Source: Rhyzopertha dominica (lineage: Eukaryota > Arthropoda > Insecta > Coleoptera > Bostrichidae). From it: a stretch of DNA of 64,000 bases. The first letter of the stretch is position 1, and each line of letters begins with the position of its first letter. The translations under genes were made by a program, and so were the position numbers. A model generated the notes under the pieces. The model had not been told where the DNA came from, did not search any database, and worked only from the letters and a program-made list of their open reading frames with translations. This document shows, in pieces, positions 45,257-57,889 of the stretch. Location: positions 61,654,911 through 61,718,910 of the forward strand of contig QCXZ01000137.1 in the NCBI GenBank assembly GCA_025024175.1. The letters run 5' to 3'.

Positions 45257-48200
45257 AAGAATTCTATTCTTCCATTGGCAAACCATTGGTCTGCTTTCTA
45301 AATCGCTTGCCAGTAATTCCTGAATAAATGGATGTGGTAAGAATGGTACCTATCTATGTATGCTGCTGGAATATCCTGTGTACTGTTAATCTTCCAATGT
45401 CATGCATAACACTTATTTGGAACCACTTGAATGCGGATTTTTCTGATATGATGCTAGTACCAAAAATTAGCATTCTTTAGTCACTGCGTTTAGGGTTCGT
45501 CCACAGCTTCTAAAGCCATCCAATAATCTTCGGAAGGATATTTTCAAGGGGCGTCATCTATTCGGAAAGTGTACAGCATAAAATCTAAAATTTAACAATA
45601 AATTTTGATCACATTCTCCAAGAATAATGACCATCTGCCAAATACGCACAATAAAACGCAACCTAACTTGTCGCAACAATGGCAGTTTTTAATAGAAAAC
45701 AAACCAACTGCCAAATGCTGTGGTAATTTGATATACTCATTTAAGAAATTGAAATTCCAGTTTTTTGCAAATTAATGAATGCCATGAGCACGACATAGTG
45801 ACAGCCTTATATGGCATGATAGGAATTTAAATTTTGCCTCTAACTAATTTATGTTTGAATTTTTCCATATTGCAATCTGCGTATATTAGCAATCGCTGCA
45901 AGAGAAAATATCAATACTTAGTGGTAAACTGGCATTTTCCTTCTACTATTAAAATGCGAAAACAGCACTATTCCGTCATTTTTAGCTCAGAAGATATTCG
46001 CAATTTTCTTAAGCCCTGCAAACGTCAAGCTTTTCCCAGATTACAGATAACTAACAACTGTAGTTATTAAAGTGAGATTAAAATTCAGTAAGCAATCAAA
46101 AATTGCAATAACACATATGAGGTTCATTTACAATAACAAAGTGCATTTCCGGAACATTTTTTCGTATTTTGATTATAGGATGTATTTAAACTATGTATCT
46201 GTGTAATATACGATAACAAAAGGTGTANTACTGACTGATGGATTGATTGATTGTTATTTGGCATTGTTCCTACCGTAAATATAAAAACGTCAAATTTGGA
46301 GAATAAATGTTGATCAGCATGCAGGGAACCAATATTAAAAAGAGTGAGAATTTTTCATTGAAAGGGCATGGTTTATGCCACAAAACAGCCTCTGTACATT
46401 TATATTAAAATATCAGTATATAGCTTTATTTTGTACGATGTCACCGACTAAGATTTATACTGATAGTCGAGTTACAAAAAATATTTTAGTAACAAATAAT
46501 TTTAAAAAGAAACAAATTCGGTGCGCGATATCTACTGAGACAGTTGGACCAAGGCGTATTTTGGTGGCCTTCTTCTATTTCGGACACAATTATCTGTAAT
46601 GCTGAGATACATTTTTATCTATTCAAGACAGGTAAAACTTATAACTCGGCTATTGTAGCTCTAATGTCACACTTAGATATTACATGTACAAGAAAGTTTT
46701 TTGATAAACAGCGCCGGAAATGAAGTAGTAAGCATTAAGCATCCCCGAGGTTTTGCGTTGCTCACTGTCCTCTTGTAATTGTAACTTTGGAATTTATTTT
46801 GATGCCTTGTCGGAAATGCATAAACTTAGCCGTCATTAGTTTACCTTTTCCTGTTTTATTGTTGTTCGCTAAGTTTTCTCAATGAAAGTGTGAACTGCAT
46901 ATAATGCATAATTGAAGGCTGTTTCAATTATGAACGTAAAGGTTGTGCGCCATTAATAGCATTTACAACTTAAAAAGTTAATTCTGCCGATCATAATGCA
47001 CACTTAAGGTTATTGCATGTATAATATAAGTTTGTTTCTCCTGCTATTTGCAGTTTTATTTACAGTTTCACGGATAAAGGTCTCATTAATAGAATCCATG
47101 GATAAAAGCTAAATTCTACGGTATATTTAGATTTCTGTTAGGGAAGGTTTTTAAAAAAGTCGTAATTCAAGCAAATGAAGTTGGTGCAAGATGGAATAAA
47201 AACAAAACGACAATTTGCAAGTTATGTTTCATAAGTTCATATAAGTTTCATAAGAAAGCTGTCTTGAGTAATATAGACTATCGGTTGGCATAGTTCAGTT
47301 GACGAAGGGAGGTTAGACAAACACTTTAGAGGCTGCTATACTATCTCTTAACTCCAAAATTAAAATTCAAAAAAAACTCAAATTCATACATATTATTTTT
47401 TCCAACGCATAATAATAAAATGCGACACTGGATTAGGACTTTCCCAAAAATTACCCTAGGCATATATGACCTTTTATAAAACAAAATACCAATACCAATT
47501 CATCTACTATTCCTCGAAGAACTTTCATTAAGATAAACAAGTGGATCATCATGGAGTCATCGTACTGAGTACCTGAATTTTGCGCTATGTGCTTGTTTAT
47601 TCAGCATTTTGTGTACCTGCACTGTAACCGACTAAAAAGTAGAATCCAGAGCACCCAGTACTGATAATTTCCTGTAATTGCTTTGTCCCGCATACGTACA
47701 TGTTCCATGTATGGGTTAGTGCAGATTTCAGCCGGTTGATAACCTGAAAACATGATACCCGTGCATTATTCTGGTTCCATGAAATTTCTCTCGCTCAGCC
47801 GTCGGCGTTAAAAGTTGATTTGCAACAAAGGCGCGTTTTTCCTCTCGTTGTATCCGAAGGTGCGCGATTAGTAGGTCAGCGAATATGTCAAACGACAATG
47901 AAACTAATTATCCGTGTGCGGGCATATGCCAAGTACACCTTGATGTGGACTGTCGAAATAATGGTTTGGTGGTACATTTCCTCCTAAATAAATGCAGATT
48001 AAGTTAAAAAATGGAAATGTTCAAAATCGGAATACCTCTATACTCTCCTATCTTTATTTACTCTCCCTCATTTTCAATTATCTGTTGGTGTGAGTTTGAA
48101 TTTAAAACACACTTAATGGTGTGCTGATTATCTCTCACATACAGTTTTTCACATAGTTTCTTACAAACCAGATTTTTTGTTTTGGTTTCAAAATTGTTTT

Positions 48201-49400
48201 CACTTTCTTGTTTATTATTATTATTTTTTTAATTTCAGCTTTGTAATAAAATTGACTTTTAATTGTAGAATTAGCGCTATCAAAGTTTTTGTTTTTCTGA
48301 AAAGTAAATTCTAATTTGCATTTTTCCTTTTCTAAAAGTATAAGTATGAGAAAATTTCAAAAGGCTCTAATGACAATTTCTGCTTCTTCATCTTGAGTTT
48401 CGGAATCTGTAGCGCTTAAAAACAATCGGTCTTCTATTATTATTTCTTCAACCAAAATAAATTCTTAATTTGTACGATTTGAACTTACTCTATTTACATC
48501 ATGGACGAAAACATTTTCGCAAATGAAAATAGATTACTTTGTTCAACAATATATTTAGGAAAAAATACATGCAAGTGGGTATTCCTTTTAACCAGTAAAA
48601 ACTAATTTCATTAACGTGCTGTGTTCAAAATATTATTGAAAATAAATTTGTTTAGGCTATATCTTCGATAAACTGGGAATTTTAACGTGGACACGTACGA
48701 TGCATTGTAGAAAAAAAACTTATATCGTTTTCTTTTATTTCAAATTGTGTATACTTTTCGATGAACAATTTGTCAGTTGTGTTGTTTATATCATGGAACG
48801 CAATGATATCTGACTATTTCAAATGTTTCTTACAAAAAGTAAGAATTTTGCCAAATACCAGATTGGGAGGTGAATTACTAGCTGCTTTTATAGACTGCTT
48901 GTGAGTTTTTTTTTTACCTTTTGGTACTTGAAAACAGTATAAGTTGTTTCCTTAGTGCAACCTGCAATTTTGCATTTTTTCGCCATGATAACCTGCCTAC
49001 CTGTGTATTTGTTTAATATTAAAATTAATAAACAGAAATGTAAAGGTGCCGATGCGTTTTTCAGTTATGCTTGTAAACTCATGTGCCATCAGAATTATGT
49101 AAATACATTCCATGCATTCTTCCTAGGCTCTGTATATAGAGAGATAGATAGATAGTAATGCACAGGATGTACTTTAAAACGTAAGGTAAGATGTGTTCAC
49201 GTCAAAATAAAAAAAATGACCTATGTATTGATTAGCATTACAGAGTGAAGAAACAACTCTAAATTATATGGGTTTTTAATCATATTCGGCTCTAGTTAAC
49301 ATCAATCTACCTGAAACTACAACGAAGGATTGGAAGTGGAAGTTCCACTGAAATTTCGGTGAGGAGAATAACCTCCGATTAATCCGGCCAGATTTCAAGA
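45257..49400. other. Gene-free stretch
   Basis: AT-rich intergenic sequence with small frames only. No family recognised and no bounded element seen. Confidence 0.5.
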
Positions 49401-49410
49401 AGTCACCTAA

Positions 49411-49460
49411 TTATTCTACTGAAGATGGCAGCTTAGCTGCTGAAATACGTATATAGAATA
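49411..49460 (+). ncRNA. Hammerhead-like motif (copy F)
   Basis: The core is CTGAAGA (49419-49425), a GCAGC/GCTGC hairpin with a TTA loop, GAAA (49442-49445), then ATACGTAT as a self-complementary stem III and an AUA triplet with cleavage predicted after 49453. Stem I is TATTCTA (49412-49418) with TAGAATA (49454-49460), 7 bp. The bases closing stem II do not pair well, and no long outer stem is obvious. It belongs to a different family from the copies at 40 kb and 53 kb. Confidence 0.55.
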
Positions 49461-51069
49461 TTGTAATTTCTAATATTGCCGTTAGAGTTATTTTTTACTG
49501 TTTCGATAATGCAGAACTGCTTGTGCTCTCTCCCATCGAGAATTCCAGACGCTATCGAAGCTTCGCGAAGATCCCATTGAAAGAATTCTCTGGAGAGTCT
49601 TGACATTCTATGCCACCTGTCTGTCGCTAGGATCACTACTTGCAGTGTTCTGCTACACCGCATCTACACGCTTGCAACTACAGCCCACAGATGGCGCTGA
49701 TTCCACAATATTATTATTAAATTACAACGCTATTGTATTTTGTGGAATTGTGTACCTTATCTTTTTTGTCATCATTGAATGTACAAGACTGACATGTATT
49801 GTTTTAATTGCCTCTTATGATCTAACTACGTAATTTGACCACAACAGTACCTTAAATTCATACAAAATTAGTGCACGTGTATAGAACCTAATCACTATAT
49901 CACAGACATTGTGGCATAATAATCGCATTTTCACCGGCAATTTGCGATCTATAGCGACGGTATAGGAAGCATTTCTAACAGCGATAAGATGAATACTTCC
50001 ATATTATGAAAACAAATCGACAAAGGTAATTTTGGTGATATTGAATTAGTGCTGAAACAATATAAAATAAATGCATTATCACGATCAGTTTTATTAAAAT
50101 TTATGACATAATTTAAAATTTGGAAGAAAGGACGTTTAACGGTTTACTAAGTACCTACTATTATTGTCGTTTAAAAAGTTGCAAATCAACTTTTACTTCG
50201 ATGTGTGAGGAGATTGTGTTTTTATTTTTGTTAGCGCTTCACAACTTAGCTTTGCTAACATAATTTGTTATTAACCGTCAAGAAACTAGAAACTTATATT
50301 GAACGAAAGATATGCAATAAACACACACGGTGTCTTATTTAAATATGAATATTTAGTGTAATATCCATTACTGATGATTATAATCTTCTGGAATTATGCC
50401 TTTGATTGCGTGATTTCAAATTAAACAAGCAAGAACTCGTTTATATCTTCGTTTATCTTAAATTAGTTGCTAACTGCACAAGTGCAGCTCTTGTCGGACA
50501 GTTCACTTACCTTAAATATGCAAATTCATCAAGGTCTTCTAGGTATGTCGTTATCCAGTTGAAAACAAGTGTCAACGGTAGAACAGTAATCGGTTTGGGG
50601 AATACCCCAAAAAAATGTATGTTTAAGTTGCATTAAATAATCGTTGCAAACTTGCAAAATATACATTTTTTAAATTCTTACATGATGTGTGTTCTTTTCA
50701 AGGGTAATATATCTATCCCACTACGCGTTTCCGGTGCATAAACTTAAATTCTTAATGCGAAGAGTGAATACTCGTTCCGATTTGGTACAACGAGTATCGA
50801 AATGTATGATTTGCTAAACATATCTTCTATATATCAATTTGATCTGATTAATAACGGTTAACAACAATGAATGAAAAAATGCCCACATAAACACAAAGTG
50901 TATTCCATTGCGCATTGGGGTGATAATAGCTGCAAATGGAACGCATATATAACCGGATGATTTGGTAAAAATTTAATTTTGAAGGTACCCATTTGCAGAC
51001 AATTAAACATGTAAGTTAATGGGAAGTAATAATTTACTTTACTCAAACTATCTTCAGAGCTTCTACAGC

Positions 51070-51349
51070 ATAGGCGTAGCTAACATTTTAGGGGGGGGGG
51101 CTTAAGCCCTCGAGTAGAAATAATAATAATTAGTTACTATAGGTAATAAAGTAGATATTAGATATTGAAGTTGACCTTCTCAGTGGAGGCAGCTTTGGCG
51201 ATGGCAGTTTTACCATATTTCATACAATACATATAAATAAATTAATATATATAAACCTTAAGAAATATTTTTAGGAAGGCTATCGAAAAGTTTTTTTTTT
51301 GGGGGGGGGGGGGCGCTTAGCCCCCCAAAACACCCCTAGCTACGCCTAT
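51070..51349. mobile_element. 280-bp TIR element with 10-bp target duplication
   Basis: Ends are ATAGGCGTAGCTA and its exact reverse complement, TAGCTACGCCTAT. A perfect 10-bp duplication, cttctacagc, flanks it at 51060-51069 and 51350-51359. Poly-G tracts lie inside both ends. It has no coding capacity. A 9-10 bp duplication is usual for Mutator-like elements, but the superfamily is inferred from that alone. Confidence 0.85.
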
Positions 51350-52919
51350 CTTCTACAGCGATGTTGTTACATTGCCAAATAAGTAGTANATGGCAACCTT
51401 TCTTACTTACAATTCATGAGATTGCGTGAGCGAGTACAACCAAATCCAAACAACAACAAGATGATTTTACACTATTCTATCGTAATGCGCTTGTGCTCTT
51501 ATTGGAACCATAGACCTTACCCCATATATAAATTTATATTTCCAGGAAGCACTGGTAAAATTAATAACTATTTCCGCTACAAGAAATAAGACCCAATCAT
51601 TCGTATCCCCAATATTCCACATCAGACATTTGTGGAGTAAATGGTTAGAAAATGTTGTTTCATCTTAGAAACAAATGTTACCGTAAAACAGGTCATTCAA
51701 GTTTTGGTTTTCTCAAAAAACGCTAATTTTAATGATAACCCGTCTCACTTGAAACTTGAACTTGCATGTGATACGCATGAAATTAATTGCTTTTATTTAT
51801 TTGGTGAACTGAAAAGAGATTAATACTGGATGCTCTTTAACAGATATGAAGATTTTCATCAATCATTTCCAAAACTCTATTTTCATTGTCAGGGACTGTT
51901 TGCCCTTCTTTTTCTCGACTTTTTATTTTGTCCTTTAAGTTAATTCAGGTCTCTTAAAACTTGTGTTGGCAGGAACTCTGCTATTTGGAAAACGTTACAT
52001 GCATAAACGGGCAGCTGCAGAAACATGTTTATTACATTCAACATAAATTTAAAAACATACCTGGTTTTTCGTTATTTGAATACATTTTGACTTTTAATTA
52101 ATACAGTGACTGGTATTATTATGCTTAAGTGCTATCTTTGAATATATATAGCCTCCGATTTACTACAAAATCTGAACAATCGGATAATATATGTATTTTC
52201 CTCATTACGGAGCCTGAAGCGATAGTAGAGAAAGCATGAATGTAGGCTTTTTCACTCTGTATTGGCGATCATTGTTGCTTGACAAATTGATATGTTTANA
52301 AGTNGTGTAATGCCGGTTGTTTTTTTATATGCGCCGGTTCATGATCGTCGTAAAAATTGGCCATTGTCAGCCCACAAGGTAATGCGCTACATCCACAATC
52401 TCGTTTATGCTACTGCGGAATTTCTCTCGTACGCTTTTGCAGACNGAGTGGCACCATTACAGCCTGGGATTGGTATCCAGGTTGAAAGGCCTTGTTATGT
52501 TTATGGAAAATGCTGAATGATGAACCTGCAATGTAAAAAAGACTTGTCACGATTTATTTATCCATTACGTTATCTCTATGCACTGTGAATCAAACACAAG
52601 AAATCAAAGTGGGATAATTTTGTCAGATGCTCCTGCAACATCAAAATAATGACATATACATTTGCATAACTTTAACAGTTATTTTTTTCTGAACACATTT
52701 GCATTAGATTGGGCGAATTTGATTGCTTAAGGTTTGAAAATTGGAACTGTTTGTTTTAAAGCACTGTCAAAACCGCCGAAACATCGAAGCATCGTTTGGC
52801 TCCTACAATTAAACACTTGGATTGCGTTGGTTTGATTACCTTCTACAGCATCCTTTGTTGAGATCGCGTTCACAAAAGTTTTACAATATTCTGTGTAATA
52901 AATATGTTTATGCCATGTC

Positions 52920-52997
52920 GCCTGCGTCAAAACAATCTGTGGGCAGCTGTTTCGGCTTATAAAGCCTCCTCAGCACAGCTACAGTCCCAACGCAGAC
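52920..52997 (-). ncRNA. Hammerhead ribozyme copy D, cleavage triplet mutated
   Basis: On the minus strand, outer stem I GTCTGCGT pairs with ACGCAGGC, and inner stem I CTGTG pairs with CACAG. The core is CTGAGGA, GGCT/AGCC stem II, then GAAAC. The triplet before the cleavage site is GCC where copy E has GTC, so the invariant U is lost and this copy should not cleave. The rest of the fold is complete, with both stem I helices present. Confidence 0.75.
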
Positions 52998-53020
52998 AAC
53001 ACGGCATAGATCTGGCTTCC

Positions 53021-53028
53021 CTTATATA
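53021..53028 (-). promoter_or_regulatory. TATA-like box upstream of hammerhead D
   Basis: TATATAAG on the minus strand, 31 bp upstream of the 5' end of copy D. The following bases GCCAGATCTATGCCGTG match the block after the boxes at 40511 and 40831. Confidence 0.5.
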
Positions 53029-53067
53029 CGCCAAGGTAGGCGATGTGTATGCGAAAATTACAGTGTG

Positions 53068-53252
53068 TAAAGTCACTAGATAGATGAAGTACCGCAATTG
53101 TCAGCCATTTTAGTGCCAAATAGCAGCGGTAAATTTAAATGTTTATGTAGAAGACGGTATAAAACCTATTTGGTTTCTAAGGTATCATCCGCCATTTAGT
53201 GCAAAAATATGGACAATGAATTGCGGTACTTTATCTATCTAGTGACTTTCCT
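53068..53252. mobile_element. 185-bp MITE nested in the hammerhead element
   Basis: The left end reads TAAAGTCACTAGATAGATGA; the right end is its near reverse complement, ending tctatctagtgactttcct. The 6-bp duplication agtgtg flanks it at 53062-53067 and 53253-53258. Deleting the MITE and one duplication restores a sequence matching the opposite arm at 53500-53552, which confirms the insertion. Confidence 0.75.
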
Positions 53253-53404
53253 AGTGTGGATGACATCATGTCATCTAGTGGTAATACGTCTCTGTGGAGA
53301 ACTAATTTGAACGGCAGCCCACTGTGTTGTGGGCGTTTAAAAGCCGGCAGACGTTCTCCAACGAATGCAGTTCTCAAACATAATAATTACGTCTATGTCA
53401 TGTC

Positions 53405-53475
53405 GCCTGCGTCAAAACAATCTGTGGACAGTTGTTTCGGCTTATAAAGCCTCCTCAGCACAGCTAAGTCCCAAC
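53405..53475 (-). ncRNA. Hammerhead ribozyme copy E, intact core
   Basis: On the minus strand: inner stem I CTGTG, CTGAGGA box, stem II GGCT..AGCC with a UUAUA loop, GAAAC, four-base loop AACT, GTC triplet, then CACAG pairing back to CTGTG. This is the minimal type I form with a two-pair stem III. Predicted cleavage is between 53427 and 53426. The 5' outer strand of stem I has been replaced by inverted-repeat sequence, so only the inner helix remains. Confidence 0.82.
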
Positions 53476-53559
53476 AGTCTCCGCAGAGACGAGTTGATGA
53501 TGCCGTATTGCCACTAGATGGCATGGTGTCATCCACACTGTAATTCTCGCCCTATTCTG

Positions 53560-55976
53560 TGTATTGCAAATTTCCTCAGTAACTTCTCAGGCATATTTTG
53601 ATATGAAACTTACAGCAGGAAAGATATTCATAAACCTTCCCAAATGATATAAAAAATAAAAATCACTTATATTTTGATATATCATTTTGAGTTGCCATAA
53701 TTACTTTACGTTTGGCAGCTTACCTTCTAATAATTCAATTTATTTCACACTTTACGTTACGCATGTCTTAGTTCATTCATTAAAATCATATCTACTCCCA
53801 ATTAATTGTTACTATGCAAAGTAGCAGATTTGCTTGGCTCTAAGATCTTAAGCCACATCAAGTAAAAGGATACATAATTCTGCATATTCCAGTTTTCAAC
53901 ACTAGCAATATTTATTTATCTAGACTCAAGTAATAAACTTACAGAGTTGCATCAAATATGAGTTACGTTTGCTACTACAAAACAAAGAATTAATATATAA
54001 AATGGTAATCATGGAAAGAAATAGAGAAGTCAGCAGAAAATGGCCAGGTATATAACAATGAGAACTCATTAAATTCTCAAAAAAGGCTATGCATAAATAA
54101 AAACTACTAAGACTTTGCACAAGAACAAACATATTAGTCAAAGACCCAGACAGCAAGCCTCCGGGTTCGAGAAAGCAATGATGCAAAGGTATCAGTATTT
54201 GCAAAGTATGTATTGCATTCCGTCTCATTCGCAAGCTTAGCTGGTATTGTGGAAAGGTGTACAAAAATCCAAATCAATACGATAGTTTTGCTTATTTAAC
54301 AAGTATCTGCTATAAGCATGGATAGATGTCATATTTACAAAATTCAAAATCTTAGTAAGGTGTTATTCTTAATACATTTATATTTATGTGCAATATTTTG
54401 TTCATTTGACTATATAGTATTATCCGCCTTTCTTTTGCAATATTAAACAATTCTGCAACTCATTTCCATACCCTTCTGCCATATTTTTTGAGCGGATGCC
54501 TTAATTTATCTAATCTTTTCTAACTTACTAATGCAACATCATCTATGTGTTTTTTTTTCAAAATGGCAATTACTGCTTCTGCTCTTCGATGTCGTCTAAC
54601 ATTTCATTAATCAGAATTATATTAAATTGTAACAAAAGAATTCTAATTAACTTTTGTGACACTAGCTTTTTTGTAGAAACATTACTTCTTTTGCTAAAAT
54701 TTAATCGGTATGTTTTTGTATAAAATTATAATACAACTTAAGAAGGTTGTAGCTGTAGCTGCCATATACACCCATTTGATTTATCACACAAGTACTGGAA
54801 ACACCAGATTTCTAACTAAGATAACTATAAACGGTAGCAATTTCACCTGCAACTAGGTCGATAAGAAAATGCTAAGGTTGCAAACGATATAAAACATCGT
54901 CTTACCGCAGAAAATATTAAGACCTTGTACGTCATCGATTAATATAATTAACTGACCATAAAATTGTACTCTATTATTGTGAGACTATAGAATAATGTAA
55001 GTGAATAATAATTGACAAATTCATATAAACGATAACGACAGATAACTTTTCCGGAGTCAGGTACAATTTTCGACATCTGCACTAGCCATTTATACCTACC
55101 TAAATAATTTTACAGAAACCAAATGAAAAGGATTATGGGCTTAACCTAATTATACTAATGTCTAAAAGAATCATATAGGAGCACATAAATAATTAGGAGA
55201 ATAAGGTGCAAAACACCAGCAGACTGTTTACCTTAGCATTGTTGCTCGTATCAATAGTATCAGTTTGCTTAACCTTGTGAGCTATAAAAATATAGCGGTG
55301 CAAACAGAGCCGAGCAAATATTATTTTCCATACTTATTACATACACTGCTATAATTGGCGAAAAATTTCTTGAGCATATAATATAACGCAAATCAGATGC
55401 ACGCGTCTCAGGTTGGGTTAGCTCATTATTTATGTTTGACAAATATTAGTGACGTCAGACCGGCCAACGGGCTGACCTACCGTGCATTATTTGTTTTAGG
55501 CTCATAAACATAAAATTCAAGAAGAATAAACAAAAAACAGTGCCAAGGAGAAGAAGGCGAGTTTTGCAAAAATCTGCAAGGCAGTCTGAGATATTTATGT
55601 AACGGTATCGGGTTGCAAGGCAAAATGTATGGATTTGGCAAAACAGCTCACGTCAAGTCCGCGTATGTAGAAATACTGGATTGGGTTTGTAAAGTGCGGG
55701 ATTTCTGGTTAAAATACGATTCGAGACGCTAACAGAATATCAATGAACTGTTTCTGATTTAATATATGTATACATGCTTATGTACATTCTTGAGACTTAA
55801 CGGAAAATGTGGTATTTGGAAAATCGACTTTGATTTAATATATACTCGTATTATTCATATGTTGCTCAAACTGTTAATACGTTCAGTTAGTGATCTCTTG
55901 CCTTCTTGCTTTTGCATGCAGGGGTGATTTTAGTGGTACAGTAAGCAAGCACTTGAGAGTAACATTTCCGCAAATA
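53560..55976. other. Gene-free stretch
   Basis: AT-rich sequence with no recognised coding region, ribozyme motif or bounded repeat. Confidence 0.5.
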
Positions 55977-57471
55977 TACTGAGTGTTTCAATAAAAACGA
56001 GCTACCCTCAATAATTCCTATGGTAGACAAATTCAAGACTTCAACAGTAAAAACTGATAAATTGCAGATGAGTGCTACCTAACTTTATTGAAAGTCACCA
56101 ATCCAAAATCCTGTTTACAATCCAGGAACGTATGGAAATTGTTAGTTTATTTTACAAAAAGAACGGCTGCGTTAAAACTGCTGTTTGAAGTTTCATTGAA
56201 TTGAATCCTGTGCATAACAAATATGACTTGGAACTAACGGAAAAATTTAGGGAGAGTGGATCGGTTCGAAATAGGATACATAAACCCGTTTAAGTTGTTG
56301 CTGATGAAGCCACCACTGTTGCCATTTTGGGTCAGATTCTCATGGAAAATACGCAGTTTGTTCAAAAGATATCGCAATTTTCTTCAGCCAGCATATCATG
56401 AGTCTTCAGGATTTTCCAGAAACATAAGTTACATTCTTGCAAAACTCACTGGACGCATGAATTAAATGAAGACGCCATACGAATACTTGCATCTTAGACG
56501 AGTCTACATTTTTTAATGACCAAAAAAAGTAATGTGTGGGCTGGAATATTAAGTGATCATATCGTAGGTCTTATTTCCTCGAGGAGAACCTCTACGGTCA
56601 GCTTTATTTCGATTTACTAAACACACTAGTCCATCCCCATATCATGAAACAAGATGAGGAGTTACCCTCTGCTGACGTTTCGTCCAGGTCTGTCTTTTAC
56701 GAACACTGCCCTGAAGACGACCCGCGCGGGAGTGAACGAAACGTCGGCAGAAGACAACAACAGCGAGACGTGGTTCCAACCGGAAAGCAAGCAGAGATGG
56801 ACCACGGCCGCCGAAATTTCTAATACAGATTAATATTAGGAGTTGAATAAAAATGAAATGGTTTTCCACCAGGACGGAACATCTTATTATGATGCTCCTG
56901 TCAGGCAGTTCGTAGATGAGAATTTCCAGGGCCCTTGGATTGGACGGAGATGGCATTTTGAATGACACCAAGGTCTATAGATCTTACATTCCTAGATTTT
57001 TTTTCAAGAACACTTGAAATGAAAGGTTTTTGAAACGTAACCACCATCTTTAGGGGGATTTTGTTAAAGAATTGTATTTAAGCGCCAGCAATTGAATCCA
57101 GAGGTCTTCAGAAATGTCAAACAAGATTTCATTCGCGACTGAACGTTTGTATGGAGGCAGGTGGGATTCATTTTGAAAGTTAAACCAGTTGAAACTTGGT
57201 GTAAGTTTACAAACAGCTCTNGGGGAAAAATTAATGGTTTTTTTCTTACTGCTTTCTAGAAAGGGTCTGCAAAGCCTTGAAAATAGGGGACTACTCGCAC
57301 CCTCTTTTATATTAATAGAGTAATCGAGATGGAGGATTTTTCAGACAACTTCGACTGTTACTTCANAAGATGTATTCCTCCAAAGTAAAGTCGATCTCTG
57401 TCAGGATTTTACTCGAATTTGTCTTCCATAGGAATTATTGAAGGTGGCTCGTTTTTNCTGAANCAGNCAAT
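55977..57471 (+). pseudogene. Tc1/mariner-type element with TIRs, transposase disabled
   Basis: The ends form an inverted repeat of about 50 bp: left aaaaacgagctaccctcaat followed by aattcctatgg, right ccataggaattattgaagg followed by tggctcg. Inside, the + strand gives a broken transposase: IVSLFYKKNG, LTEKFRESGSV (helix-turn-helix region), then after an insertion VFHQDGT and PVRQFVDENFQGPWIGRR (second catalytic Asp region). Stops and frameshifts are frequent. An unrelated segment with hammerhead-like sequence (about 56640-56790) interrupts it. Several N bases lie near the right end. Confidence 0.7.
56691..56756 (+). ncRNA. Hammerhead-like motif (copy G), degenerate
   Basis: The core is CTGAAGA (56711-56717) and GAAACGTC (56738-56745). 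Inner stem I is CTGCC/GGCAG and outer stem I is TGTCTT/AAGACA. CCCG/CGGG could form stem II, but its flanks do not pair. The GAAACGTC form has no room for a stem III loop, so it would need a dimer. An opposed GAAACGTC half-motif lies on the minus strand at about 56669-56688. It resembles hammerheads reported in Penelope-like elements (recollection). Confidence 0.45.
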
Positions 57472-57889
57472 AATTCAAAATTCTGTTACGCATGGTAAAT
57501 GTTGGTATAGACAAAAATTTTGGAGTAAAGGTAAAAATTTTCGGCCACTGACGTTGTGAAAAATCTTATTTATATTTTGAAGGGCACATTAAATAATGTA
57601 AATATGCTTTNCCAGCATAAGTGGATACACAAATATGCTACGAAAGTCGTTAACAGATATGAATGATGAATAGTGTTTTATACACTAAGTGGTGGAAACT
57701 ATAGGTTATTATTATTCGGTGTAGAGGTTAGCATTAATTTAATACCATGGAACGCAGAAGAAATACCAGAACAATGGGAAGCACAAGAAAGGAGATTCAA
57801 AATTACGCCGTTAGTTATTGGATAAAAAATTAGAGAAATACTATTAGGGTTTATTTAAAAACTAATGGACATAAGTCCTTTGAGTGTAA

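Larger units (their letters stand above)
53049..53552. mobile_element. Inverted-repeat segment of the second hammerhead family
   Basis: The left arm begins gcgaaaattacagtgtg, is interrupted by the MITE at 53068-53252, and resumes gatgacatcatgtcatctag with tggtaatacg next. The right arm (about 53500-53552) is the reverse complement: cgtattgccactagatggc, then gtgtcatccacactgtaatt. With copy D to the left and copy E inside, this repeats the plan seen at 40213-40975: direct unit, then inverted flank. Confidence 0.65.

Noticed and set aside
51045..51062. CTGAAGA on the minus strand next to the 280-bp element
   Set aside because: Followed by unpaired sequence without GAAA; chance match.
53256..53447. 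63-residue ORF between hammerheads D and E
   Set aside because: Falls inside the ribozyme element and its inverted repeat; no protein family.
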